A DNA stretch of 30,033 nucleotides from Actinomycetes bacterium (GTDB lineage Bacteria > Actinomycetota > Acidimicrobiia > Spongiisociales > UBA5794), in assembly GCA_023336875.1 (NCBI GenBank), contig JAMBLH010000181.1, positions 1 to 30,033 of the forward strand. Direction: 5' to 3'. The notes under the pieces were generated by a model that did no database searches, was not told the origin of the DNA, and worked only from the letters and a program-made list of their open reading frames with translations. The position numbers and the translations under genes were made by a program. Of this stretch, positions 24,015-30,033 are shown in pieces. Position 1 is the stretch's first letter; every line of letters begins with the position of its first letter.

Positions 24015-24063
24015 ACTCCCATTTCCAGCGTCACCTAAGACATCGGCAGAGAGCGTTGGGAGT
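24015..24063 (-). promoter_or_regulatory. Inverted repeat that could hide the ribosome site of the zinc-ribbon gene
   Basis: On the minus strand ACTCCCA (24057-24063) is the exact complement of TGGGAGT (24015-24021), which contains the GGGAG ribosome site of the gene starting at 24010. Pairing would close a 35-base loop and block initiation. No riboswitch family is recognised. Confidence 0.3.
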
Positions 24064-24084
24064 AAAGGACTATTCATCGTGTAG

Positions 24085-25023
24085 TCACGTTGTGCGTGCG
24101 TATCGCGCACGAATCCGATTTCGCAGACGGTTCATCGATCGGAGAACCTCTTCCCCCTCGATGTCGGATACCGCCGTACCGAGCTGGATGAGGAGTCGCC
24201 CCGCCACGAGCGGATCCGAGACAGACATTGTTATCCGTTGGCCGCCGTCATCCAGATCCACCGCGTCGACGGGGTAGTACTCAGATACCCATCGCGAATC
24301 GGGAGCGACCGTGAACCCCACATGCACATCAGAGTCGGTGGCACGGTATTGCACAACGCCGTCGCGTTTCGGCGCGTCGAGTTCATACGTGGAATCAAGC
24401 ACGACCACGGACGCGATTCGATCGACGCGGAACACTCTCTCTGCGTCGGCCATGCGACAGAAGCCGGTGAGATACCAGTTTCCGAGATTGAAGAAAACGG
24501 AGGAACCCTCGACCTCACGCACCGTTCTCTCATTGGTAGCGATTGCTACGTAGGTGATCTGAAGGACGCGCCGATTCTCGATTGCGTCTCTCAGTGTTGA
24601 CAGCGACTCTGGGGCTGGGACGTCGAAATACACCAGTGAGGCAGCATCGGGAAGAACGGCGGCGGTGAGTTTTTCGACTGCGCTTGTGAGAGCAGGCGGT
24701 GCCTGGTCAGATCCGATGAATGTCATACCCGCAGCGAGAAGACCCAGGGCCTGGGGAGCTGTCAACCTGAGCGGTCGCGAGAAATAGTCAGCAGCATCAA
24801 CGAAGACTTCGTCGTCAAAGACATCAACATCGATGAGATCTCCTGGACCATAACCCGGCAGTCCTGTCATGAATACGAGATGGAGGTCCTTTACGAGGTC
24901 GGCCTTGTCCTTGTAGTCAAACCGTTCAACAAGGTCATCGATCTCTGCGCCGTCATGCTCGATGATCCATGGGAGCATCGCGAGGATTCGCGAGAGACGT
25001 GCAGCGGTGCGATCTGAACTCAT
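24085..25023 (-). CDS. pafC: WYL-domain transcriptional regulator PafC
   Basis: PafC pairs with PafB to activate DNA-damage genes in mycobacteria. The 312-residue product has an N-terminal winged-helix part (about 1-75), a central WYL domain (RRVLQITYVAIATNERTVREVEG...FFNLGNWYLTGFCRMADAERVFRVDRI) and a C-terminal WCX part. The ATG overlaps the pafB TGA as ATGA, as expected for subunits made in equal amounts. Position next to pafB and pafA identifies it among the many WYL proteins of actinobacteria. Confidence 0.93.
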   Translation of the reverse strand: MSSDRTAARLSRILAMLPWIIEHDGAEIDDLVERFDYKDKADLVKDLHLVFMTGLPGYGPGDLIDVDVFDDEVFVDAADYFSRPLRLTAPQALGLLAAGMTFIGSDQAPPALTSAVEKLTAAVLPDAASLVYFDVPAPESLSTLRDAIENRRVLQITYVAIATNERTVREVEGSSVFFNLGNWYLTGFCRMADAERVFRVDRIASVVVLDSTYELDAPKRDGVVQYRATDSDVHVGFTVAPDSRWVSEYYPVDAVDLDDGGQRITMSVSDPLVAGRLLIQLGTAVSDIEGEEVLRSMNRLRNRIRARYARTT

Positions 25024-25943
25024 TCGCCACCGCCGATGTAGGCCAGGTACGCATCTACCAGGAATCGGGGGGATTCAATGAGAGATTTGTCATCGAACCC
25101 GAGCATCCAACCGTTGAAATGCGGAACTGAGGAAACGGATAGCTCAACTGTGACGGACTCAGAATCACGATCAATCTCGACAACGTCCGCTGCCTGTTCC
25201 ATAGCGATCTCCGCCACGTCCAAGTTGAAGCGGATCTGTGCGGTGATGGCATCATCGCCACGGGATCTGCCCATGTCAGGTAGCGAGGTTGCAGGGTCGA
25301 AGTCGTTCGGTCGTGCGAACATGGAACCGGCCTCATCGACCTTGAGTTGGCTCATCCGATCCAACCGGAACGCCTTGACGGTATCCGCCTGGCCTACCTC
25401 GGGCGCCAGAAGGTACCAGTGGCCGAATCGGTGGCCGAGCCCGTACGGCTCAACGGTTCTCGGTCGATCCTTGTAGGTGAACAACACTCGTCTTCGATCT
25501 GTGATCGCCTCGAACAATTCGCCGAGGACCTCGAGGTCGTGCCCAAGGTCGGCAGCGACGGCAGCTCCGGAGTTCGTGGTGGCGCCTCCGAGCTTGAATA
25601 TGGCTGCCGCCTCTGTGGATTGACCGCCGAATCTGACCGCTTGTGCCGCGATCATGAGGGCAGAACGTTCTTCATCGGTGAGCCCAGGGTCGGTGATCTG
25701 GTAGTCATCAGTGGGAATGATGTAGCCAAGTTCGACCTCCCACACGTCCGTGTGAGTGAGCGAGATCGGAACCCCAAGTGTCCTCAGAAGATCCTTGTCT
25801 CGTTCAAACGTCCTTCGAAACGCCTCATCCGAAGGCTGGTCGTATCCCTTCACCGTATGACGAATCTCATCGGCTGTGACGGGTCTTCCCACGGTCAGCA
25901 GGAACGCCAGGAGATTCAGGATCCGTTCGATCACCTTCTGCAT
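25020..25943 (-). CDS. pafB: WYL-domain transcriptional regulator PafB
   Basis: PafB is the partner of PafC in the LexA-independent DNA-damage response of mycobacteria. The 307-residue product has an N-terminal helix-turn-helix (ERILNLLAFLLTVGRPVTADEIRHTV, with FRRTFERDKDLLRTLGVPI), a WYL core (RRRVLFTYKDRPRTVEPYGLGHRFGHWYLLAPEVG and KAFRLDRM) and a C-terminal WCX domain. The ATG at 25943 is preferred over the GTG one codon before it because it lies exactly 6 bases behind TACGCT with no Shine-Dalgarno site. In M. tuberculosis it directly follows pafA; here a possible mobile element lies between. Confidence 0.93.
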   Translation of the reverse strand: MQKVIERILNLLAFLLTVGRPVTADEIRHTVKGYDQPSDEAFRRTFERDKDLLRTLGVPISLTHTDVWEVELGYIIPTDDYQITDPGLTDEERSALMIAAQAVRFGGQSTEAAAIFKLGGATTNSGAAVAADLGHDLEVLGELFEAITDRRRVLFTYKDRPRTVEPYGLGHRFGHWYLLAPEVGQADTVKAFRLDRMSQLKVDEAGSMFARPNDFDPATSLPDMGRSRGDDAITAQIRFNLDVAEIAMEQAADVVEIDRDSESVTVELSVSSVPHFNGWMLGFDDKSLIESPRFLVDAYLAYIGGGE

Positions 25944-25949
25944 CACATC

Positions 25950-25978
25950 AGCGTATAGGTACCTGCGTCCGTGTGGAA
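25950..25978 (-). promoter_or_regulatory. Probable leaderless promoter of pafB-pafC
   Basis: TACGCT (25950-25955, minus strand) lies 6 bases before the pafB ATG. A weak -35 candidate TTCCAC (25973-25978) is 17 bp upstream. The promoter lies downstream of the element at 26005-26175, so pafBC can be transcribed in spite of it. Confidence 0.45.
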
Positions 25979-26004
25979 GGGATGCGACGCCGGGCTCTGC
26001 AGGT

Positions 26005-26175
26005 TTTAGGAGGCTGTTGATTTATGGCGTTGGTCAGATCGGTGATCAGTCGCGCCAGTCGCGAAGGGCGAGGTTTCGCCACTCCTTGGGGCGGAATGGC
26101 GGAGCATCGACCGCAGCGAGTGGCCATGCAAGGTCGTCGAGCTGGCCGACATGCGCTATTCAGCAGCCTCCTAAA
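26005..26175. mobile_element. 171-bp MITE-like element between pafA and pafB
   Basis: TTTAGGAGGCTGTTGA (26005-26020) and the reverse complement of the segment ending at 26175 (TTTAGGAGGCTGCTGA) match at 15 of 16 bases, with looser similarity beyond. They bound a non-coding segment with several internal short inverted repeats (for example GGCGA/TCGCC around 26072-26085). If the repeat proper begins at GGAGGCTG, a TA lies on each side, as would fit a TA target duplication. The right end contains the pafA stop codon. No transposase is present and no second copy is seen in the window, so the element is inferred from the ends only. Confidence 0.5.
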
Positions 26176-27526
26176 GGCTCTCGATCAGCCGATCAACACG
26201 CTCGTCGTACGCCTTGAACGGATCCTTGCACAGCACCGTACGCTGCGCCTGGTCGTTGAGTTTGAGATGCACCCAATCCACGGTGAAGTCTCTTCGTTTC
26301 GCTTTGGCTGCCTTGATGAATTCGCCTCGAAGTCTTGCCCTTGTCGTTCCAGGCGGTCTCACCATTGCATCGGAAATGGCGTCGTCGGTGACTATTCGAT
26401 CCATCAAGCCGGCATTCTGCATCTTGTAGAACAGGCCGCGCTGCCGGTTTACATCGTGATAGTTCAAATCGATGAGGGCTATGCGCGGTGACGACAGCGG
26501 TAGGTCGTGCTTGAGGCGGTAGCGGTCCATCAGATGGTGCTTCGCCACCCAATCGACTTCTCTGTGTAGCGTCATCGGGTCCTTCTCGAGTCCCGTCAGC
26601 AGATGTTCCCACATGGAGATGGCACGTTCGATCTCAGGCGACACGCCTGATGTCCGCGCGTAGCGCATCACACGTTCGAGGTACTCCCACTGGATGTCGA
26701 GAGCCGAGAGCTCCCTGCCGTTCGCCAGGCGAATTCGTCGTCGGCAGGTGACGTCGTGGCTTATCTCTCGAATGGCCCTGATCGGGTTCTCAAGGGTCAG
26801 GTCGCGGAAGACCACCTCGTCCTCGAGCATCTGGAGAAGTGCAATGGTCGACCCCATCTTGACGTACGTAGCATATTCGGACATGTTCGAGTCTCCGGCA
26901 ATCACATGAAGTCGTCGGTACAGCTCAGCGTCGGCGTGGGGTTCATCCCTGGTGTTGATGATCGGCCTCGAACGTGTCGTTGCTGAAGAACTGCCCTCCC
27001 AGATGTGTTCCGCCCGTTGGGCGAGGGAGTAGACGGTTCCTCGCGCAGTGTTGAGGAGCTTCCCAGCGCCCGACCAGATCTGCCGGGTCACAAGAAACGG
27101 AATCAAAGTATCGATAGTTCGTTGGAAATCGGCTTGTCTGCGAATCAGGTAGTTCTCGTGACACCCATAGGAGTTTCCAGCGGAGTCCGTGTTGTTGCGG
27201 TAGAGGTAGATGTCGCCGCGGATGCCCTCCTCGGCAAGTCGTGCCTCGGCCGACTCGACGAGCCCCTCGAGGATTCGTTCACCTGCCTTGTCATGTGCGA
27301 CGACGTCGTAAAGGCTGTCGCACTCAGGAGTTGCATACTCGGGGTGGCTGCCAACATCGAGATAGAGCCGAGATCCGTTCTCAAGGAACACGTTGGACGA
27401 GCGTCCCCACGACACCACCCTACGAAAGAGATAGCGGGCCACCTCGTCTGGCGAAAGCCGGCGTTGTCCACGAAGGACGCAGGTGACTCCGTATTCGTTC
27501 TCAATGCCGAAAATGCGACGTTGCAT
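26171..27526 (-). CDS. pafA: Pup-protein ligase
   Basis: PafA activates the C-terminal Glu of Pup with ATP and links it to substrate lysines. The 451-residue product begins MQRRIFGIENEYG (Glu9 metal/ATP ligand) and has SSNVFLENGSRLYLDVGSHPEYATPECD with the catalytic Asp57, plus RNNTDSAGNSYGCHENYLI and SRPIINTRDEPHADAELYRRLHVIAGDSNMSE. A carboxylate-amine-ligase-like fold and a small C-terminal domain (LNDQAQRTVLCKDPFKAYDERVDRLIESL) are complete. The CDS begins 31 bases after prcA with its own promoter, and its TAG lies in the end of the MITE-like element. It differs from dop by the shorter N-terminus and the prcA linkage. Confidence 0.97.
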   Translation of the reverse strand: MQRRIFGIENEYGVTCVLRGQRRLSPDEVARYLFRRVVSWGRSSNVFLENGSRLYLDVGSHPEYATPECDSLYDVVAHDKAGERILEGLVESAEARLAEEGIRGDIYLYRNNTDSAGNSYGCHENYLIRRQADFQRTIDTLIPFLVTRQIWSGAGKLLNTARGTVYSLAQRAEHIWEGSSSATTRSRPIINTRDEPHADAELYRRLHVIAGDSNMSEYATYVKMGSTIALLQMLEDEVVFRDLTLENPIRAIREISHDVTCRRRIRLANGRELSALDIQWEYLERVMRYARTSGVSPEIERAISMWEHLLTGLEKDPMTLHREVDWVAKHHLMDRYRLKHDLPLSSPRIALIDLNYHDVNRQRGLFYKMQNAGLMDRIVTDDAISDAMVRPPGTTRARLRGEFIKAAKAKRRDFTVDWVHLKLNDQAQRTVLCKDPFKAYDERVDRLIESL

Positions 27527-27532
27527 GGTGGC

Positions 27533-27561
27533 AGCGTACAACACGAAACCAGATTCGTTAA
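27533..27561 (-). promoter_or_regulatory. pafA: Probable leaderless promoter of pafA
   Basis: On the minus strand TTAACG (27556-27561) and TACGCT (27533-27538) are 17 bp apart, and 6 bases separate the -10 box from the pafA ATG. No Shine-Dalgarno site is present. The -35 box overlaps the prcA stop codon. Confidence 0.5.
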
Positions 27562-28241
27562 CTGTCGAGCGCGGATTCCAGTTCCGTCGGGTTCAATCGC
27601 CGGAACGCCCGGCGTTCGGCGGATCTCTCGAGAAAGCCTGTCTCCCACTCCGAGGTTCCGATCTCTCTCTCCTCAACGTGCGTTATTGAATCGGCAGCAA
27701 GGGCAACGGCTTCGTCGAGCGACATTTCAGTGTTTAGGGATGTCGAAATCCGTTCGGCGATCGGCTCCTCGCCTGCGCCGAGCACAACAAAGCGATCTGC
27801 GTCTCGCAACGTGCCATCGAATTGGACGCGGAAGAGCTTGTCCTCGGAGAGTTCTTGGCCCACTTCGGCCACGACGATATCCACCTCGTACGGCTTGATC
27901 TCATGACTGAAGATCTGTCCAAGGGTCTGGCTGTAAGCGTTCGCGAGACTCTTGCCGGTTACGTCGGTCCGAGCGTACGAGTACCCCTTGAGGTCGGCGT
28001 AGCGGATTCCCGCGACGCGAAGTGTTTCGAACTCGTTGAATCGACCGACACCGGCGAACGCGATCCGATCATAGATCTCGCCGATCTTACGGAGCGACGG
28101 CGACGGGTTTTCTCCGATGAGGAGGATTCCAACCTTGAGTTGGAGAACGACGATCGGCCTTCCGCGACTGACTCCCTTTCTTGCAAAATCTGCTCGATCC
28201 TTGACGAGCTGCTCTGGCGGCACGTAGAAGGGCGTGGTCAT
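27558..28241 (-). CDS. prcA: 20S proteasome alpha subunit
   Basis: PrcA forms the outer rings of the 20S proteasome. The 227-residue product begins TTPFYVPPEQLVKDRADFARKGVSRGRPIV, the alpha-type N-terminal gate and helix. It has GENPSPSLRKIGEIYDRIAFAGVG, YADLKGYSYARTDVTGKSLANAYSQTLGQIF and EVDIVVAEVG in the order of actinobacterial PrcA. No catalytic Thr is expected. The ATG overlaps the prcB TGA as ATGA. The C-terminal tail (ELESALDS) is short and charged. Confidence 0.96.
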   Translation of the reverse strand: MTTPFYVPPEQLVKDRADFARKGVSRGRPIVVLQLKVGILLIGENPSPSLRKIGEIYDRIAFAGVGRFNEFETLRVAGIRYADLKGYSYARTDVTGKSLANAYSQTLGQIFSHEIKPYEVDIVVAEVGQELSEDKLFRVQFDGTLRDADRFVVLGAGEEPIAERISTSLNTEMSLDEAVALAADSITHVEEREIGTSEWETGFLERSAERRAFRRLNPTELESALDS

Positions 28242-29035
28242 GGTCGTGTCTCTATTATCGCGGCCGTGGTCGCCTCAAGTTCCTCGTCCTTGACCTCTTC
28301 GACACCGTCGGTGGTCACGGTCACGATGCTGGGATAGATACCGCGCCTGATGTCGGGGCCTCCGGTTGCAGCGTCCTCCTCGGAGGCGGCGATGAGGGCC
28401 TCGACTGCCAGTGCAAGCGCTGCGTCTCTGCCGAGGTCAGCTTGCCACTCCGATTTCAGGAATGACTTGGCTTCGGCACCGCCTGAGCCGGTGGTCGCGT
28501 AGTTGAGTTCGTCGTATCTGCCACCAACGACGTCGAAGGAGAAGAGTCGACCCCTCTGGGCTATCTCGTCGAAACCGCAGAACAGGGGAATCACAACGAG
28601 GCCTTGGAATGCGAGTGCCAGGTTGCCGCGGATCATCCGAGCGAGGTAGTTTGACTTCCCTTCAAGGCTCAGGCGAGCGCCCTCGATCTTCTCGTAGTGT
28701 TCCAACTCGGTCTGGAACAACCGAATCAGTTCGATCGCCATGCCAGCGGTGCCTGAGATCGCAACGGCCGAGTACTCGTCTGACGGATAGACCTTGCGAA
28801 CCCTCTTGTGGGCAATGACGTTGCCCGCGGTGGCCCGGCGGTCGCCTGCCATAAGCACGCCGTCCGCCCAGGTAAGCGCGAGCACAGTTGTCGCCTCGGG
28901 CAGAGGCGACGTCAGGGGGGAATCCAACTTCCATTCGGGTTGAAGACCTCGCGATTCAAGTACGGAGAGAAACGACCCGTTCTCGATTGGTTCACCGATC
29001 CGAAGAGGGCCGATTCCTGTGGTTGTGGGAGTCAC
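28238..29035 (-). CDS. prcB: 20S proteasome beta subunit, catalytic
   Basis: PrcB is the N-terminal-nucleophile protease subunit. The 265-residue precursor has a propeptide of 48 residues ending LPEA, then the mature TTVLALTWADG. Taking Thr49 as Thr1, Asp17 (AGDRR) and Lys33 (VRKVY) fall exactly where expected, and SGTAGMAIE, GNLALAFQGL, YATTGSGG and SEEDAATGGPDIRRGI follow. The residue before Thr1 is Ala (codon GCG), where this family normally has Gly. The start is GTG 29035, overlapping pup as GTGA. Confidence 0.96.
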   Translation of the reverse strand: MTPTTTGIGPLRIGEPIENGSFLSVLESRGLQPEWKLDSPLTSPLPEATTVLALTWADGVLMAGDRRATAGNVIAHKRVRKVYPSDEYSAVAISGTAGMAIELIRLFQTELEHYEKIEGARLSLEGKSNYLARMIRGNLALAFQGLVVIPLFCGFDEIAQRGRLFSFDVVGGRYDELNYATTGSGGAEAKSFLKSEWQADLGRDAALALAVEALIAASEEDAATGGPDIRRGIYPSIVTVTTDGVEEVKDEELEATTAAIIETRP

Positions 29036-29217
29036 TCGCCGCCCTTCTGGACGTAGTTCTTGACGAATTCCTCAGCATTCTCCTCGAGGACAGAGTCGAT
29101 TTCGTCAAGGAGGTCGTCGATCTTGTCGGCAACCTCCTCTCCCCTCGCCTGTGAGGATTCCTCGACGTCCTGTTGTGGTGTGTTGGCCGACTTCGACCGT
29201 CGTTCACGTTCAGTCAT
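29032..29217 (-). CDS. pup: Prokaryotic ubiquitin-like protein Pup, ending in Glu
   Basis: Pup is attached by PafA to substrate lysines and recognised by the proteasomal ATPase. The 61-residue product has a polar N-terminal half and the conserved coiled-coil part DKIDDLLDEIDSVLEENAEE, ending FVKNYVQKGGE. The last codon is GAG, so Pup carries the reactive Glu from the start, instead of the Gln seen in mycobacteria that Dop must deamidate. The ATG at 29217 overlaps the end of dop by 8 bases; the longer frame to 29289 lies inside dop. The dop-pup-prcB-prcA order is standard. Confidence 0.97.
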   Translation of the reverse strand: MTERERRSKSANTPQQDVEESSQARGEEVADKIDDLLDEIDSVLEENAEEFVKNYVQKGGE

Positions 29218-30033
29218 TGGCCCCTCCAAGGTTATCGATGAGCGTTGCGGCGTCGGGACTCTCCCTGAGCAGATCCTCCACGAGAGCACGCGTGCCTCGC
29301 AATGGCTCCATCATAGGTACGCGAACAAGCGTGGACTGACCGGTGTCGAACACAAGCGAATCCCAGTTCGCCGCAACAACCTGATCGGGAAAACGCTTCA
29401 GGCACTCTCCTCTGAACCAGGCTCTTGTACCTTCCGGTGCGTGTAGAGCAGCAAACTCGACATCTTCGGGTTCGAAGAGTGTTCGCATTCTGCCCGCCCT
29501 CACGAGCCGGTGGTAGAGGCCTCGATCTGGGTCTACATCGTGGTACTGCAAGTCGAGGAGGGCAAGCTTCGGATCCGTCCAATCCAAACCATCACGATCA
29601 CGGTACGCCTCCATGATCGTGAGTTTTGCAGCCCAGTCCAACCGGTCAGCGACCCTGGAGTACCCAAATGAGAGGTCCTCAAGAAGGCCACGCCACTCGG
29701 ACAGCGCCTGTTTGTACACGAGCGGCAAACCGTTCGAACCAACATAGGATTCCATTAGCGTCAGATATCGCCATTGCAGATCGATCGCGCTCGCGATCGG
29801 TCCGTCGACGATCTTGAGAGCTACGGTGCCAGTCGTGTCGTGGGAGACAAGGGTCACAGCCTCGACCGGCGACTCGAGCCGTATCGGCTCGCCCAGCGCA
29901 CCGTCAGAAAGGGCCATCAGCATCAATGAAGTCGATGCGAGCTTCACAAACGTCTGAACCTCGGACATGGTTGCATCCCCGAAGATCACATGGAGCCGAC
30001 GATATTTGCCTGGGTCGGCGTGCGGCTCGTCCC
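29210..30033 (-). CDS. dop: Depupylase/deamidase Dop, C-terminal part, cut by window edge
   Basis: Dop removes Pup from substrates and, where Pup ends in Gln, converts it to Glu. The frame is open to the window edge and gives about 273 C-terminal residues. Seen are DEPHADPGKYRRLHVIFGDATMSEVQTF at the edge, HDTTGTVALKIVDGPIASAIDLQWRYL, DRLDWAAKLTIMEAYRDRDGLDWTDPKLALLDLQYHDVDPDRGLYHRLV and LLRESPDAATLIDNLGGAND at the end. These resemble PafA (residue patterns such as YHDVDPDRGLY) but are the Dop versions, and the position before pup fits. The N-terminal ATP site is outside the window. Confidence 0.96.
   Translation of the reverse strand, partial: DEPHADPGKYRRLHVIFGDATMSEVQTFVKLASTSLMLMALSDGALGEPIRLESPVEAVTLVSHDTTGTVALKIVDGPIASAIDLQWRYLTLMESYVGSNGLPLVYKQALSEWRGLLEDLSFGYSRVADRLDWAAKLTIMEAYRDRDGLDWTDPKLALLDLQYHDVDPDRGLYHRLVRAGRMRTLFEPEDVEFAALHAPEGTRAWFRGECLKRFPDQVVAANWDSLVFDTGQSTLVRVPMMEPLRGTRALVEDLLRESPDAATLIDNLGGAND

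Noticed and set aside
25950..27561. PafBC-type damage promoter motif near pafA or pafB
   Set aside because: I looked for a TGTC-type box at the proper distance from the -10 elements and found none, so self-regulation by PafBC is not claimed.
27005..27898. Plus-strand ORF of 297 codons opposite pafA and prcA
   Set aside because: Both minus-strand genes are certain, and this frame has no domain or promoter evidence.

Overview
The window is one continuous stretch of bacterial chromosome with fairly high GC. It carries 31 protein genes, two of them cut by the window ends. No rRNA, tRNA, CRISPR array, intact transposase or gap of more than 300 bases was seen. All genes are on the minus strand except ispH and the small ORF behind it. 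The contents point to an actinobacterium: a Pup-proteasome cluster, a DUF4193 protein, and two blocks whose order matches Mycobacterium tuberculosis as I remember it (the Rv1692-Rv1713 and Rv2092c-Rv2112c neighbourhoods). Intervening genes differ and the two blocks are nearly back to back, so a deep-branching lineage such as Acidimicrobiia is my best guess. That placement is inference.

In transcription order (right to left): (1) 30033-23193, protein tagging, degradation and export: dop (partial), pup, prcB, prcA, pafA, a possible 171-bp MITE-like element, pafB, pafC, a small zinc-ribbon gene, tatB and tatC. (2) 22478-17229: helY-like RNA helicase, a DagK/YegS-type lipid kinase, a DUF4193 protein, a polyprenol-phosphate mannosyltransferase-like enzyme and a GNAT acetyltransferase. 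(3) 17239-3401: M20 peptidase, HAD phosphatase, a 58-residue acidic protein, tlyA, nadK, recN, pyrG, Nudix hydrolase, xerD, a DksA/TraR-like protein, a small HD-domain protein, scpA, scpB, an RluB-type pseudouridine synthase, aroA, cmk and a small zinc-ribbon protein. (4) 3384-1: ispH on the plus strand, divergent from a PDZ/radical-SAM/DUF512 gene that runs into der (partial).

How the genes work together: Pup is ligated to lysines by PafA and removed by Dop; PrcA/PrcB form the 20S core; PafB/PafC are the linked WYL regulators. TatB/TatC form part of the twin-arginine export machinery. ScpA/ScpB load SMC, XerD resolves chromosome dimers, and RecN acts in repair. TlyA and the pseudouridine synthase modify rRNA. 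PyrG, Cmk, NadK, AroA and IspH feed nucleotide, cofactor, aromatic and isoprenoid synthesis.

Two translation-start patterns stand out. Thirteen gene junctions are four-base NTGA stop/start overlaps, and two of them (tlyA and the pseudouridine synthase) appear to use CTGA because no ATG, GTG or TTG precedes their conserved S4 domains. Seven genes without such coupling have a TANNNT hexamer exactly 6-7 bases before the start codon and no Shine-Dalgarno site, which suggests leaderless mRNAs. I see no obviously new multi-gene system; the novelty lies in these start signals, small repeats and unannotated small genes.
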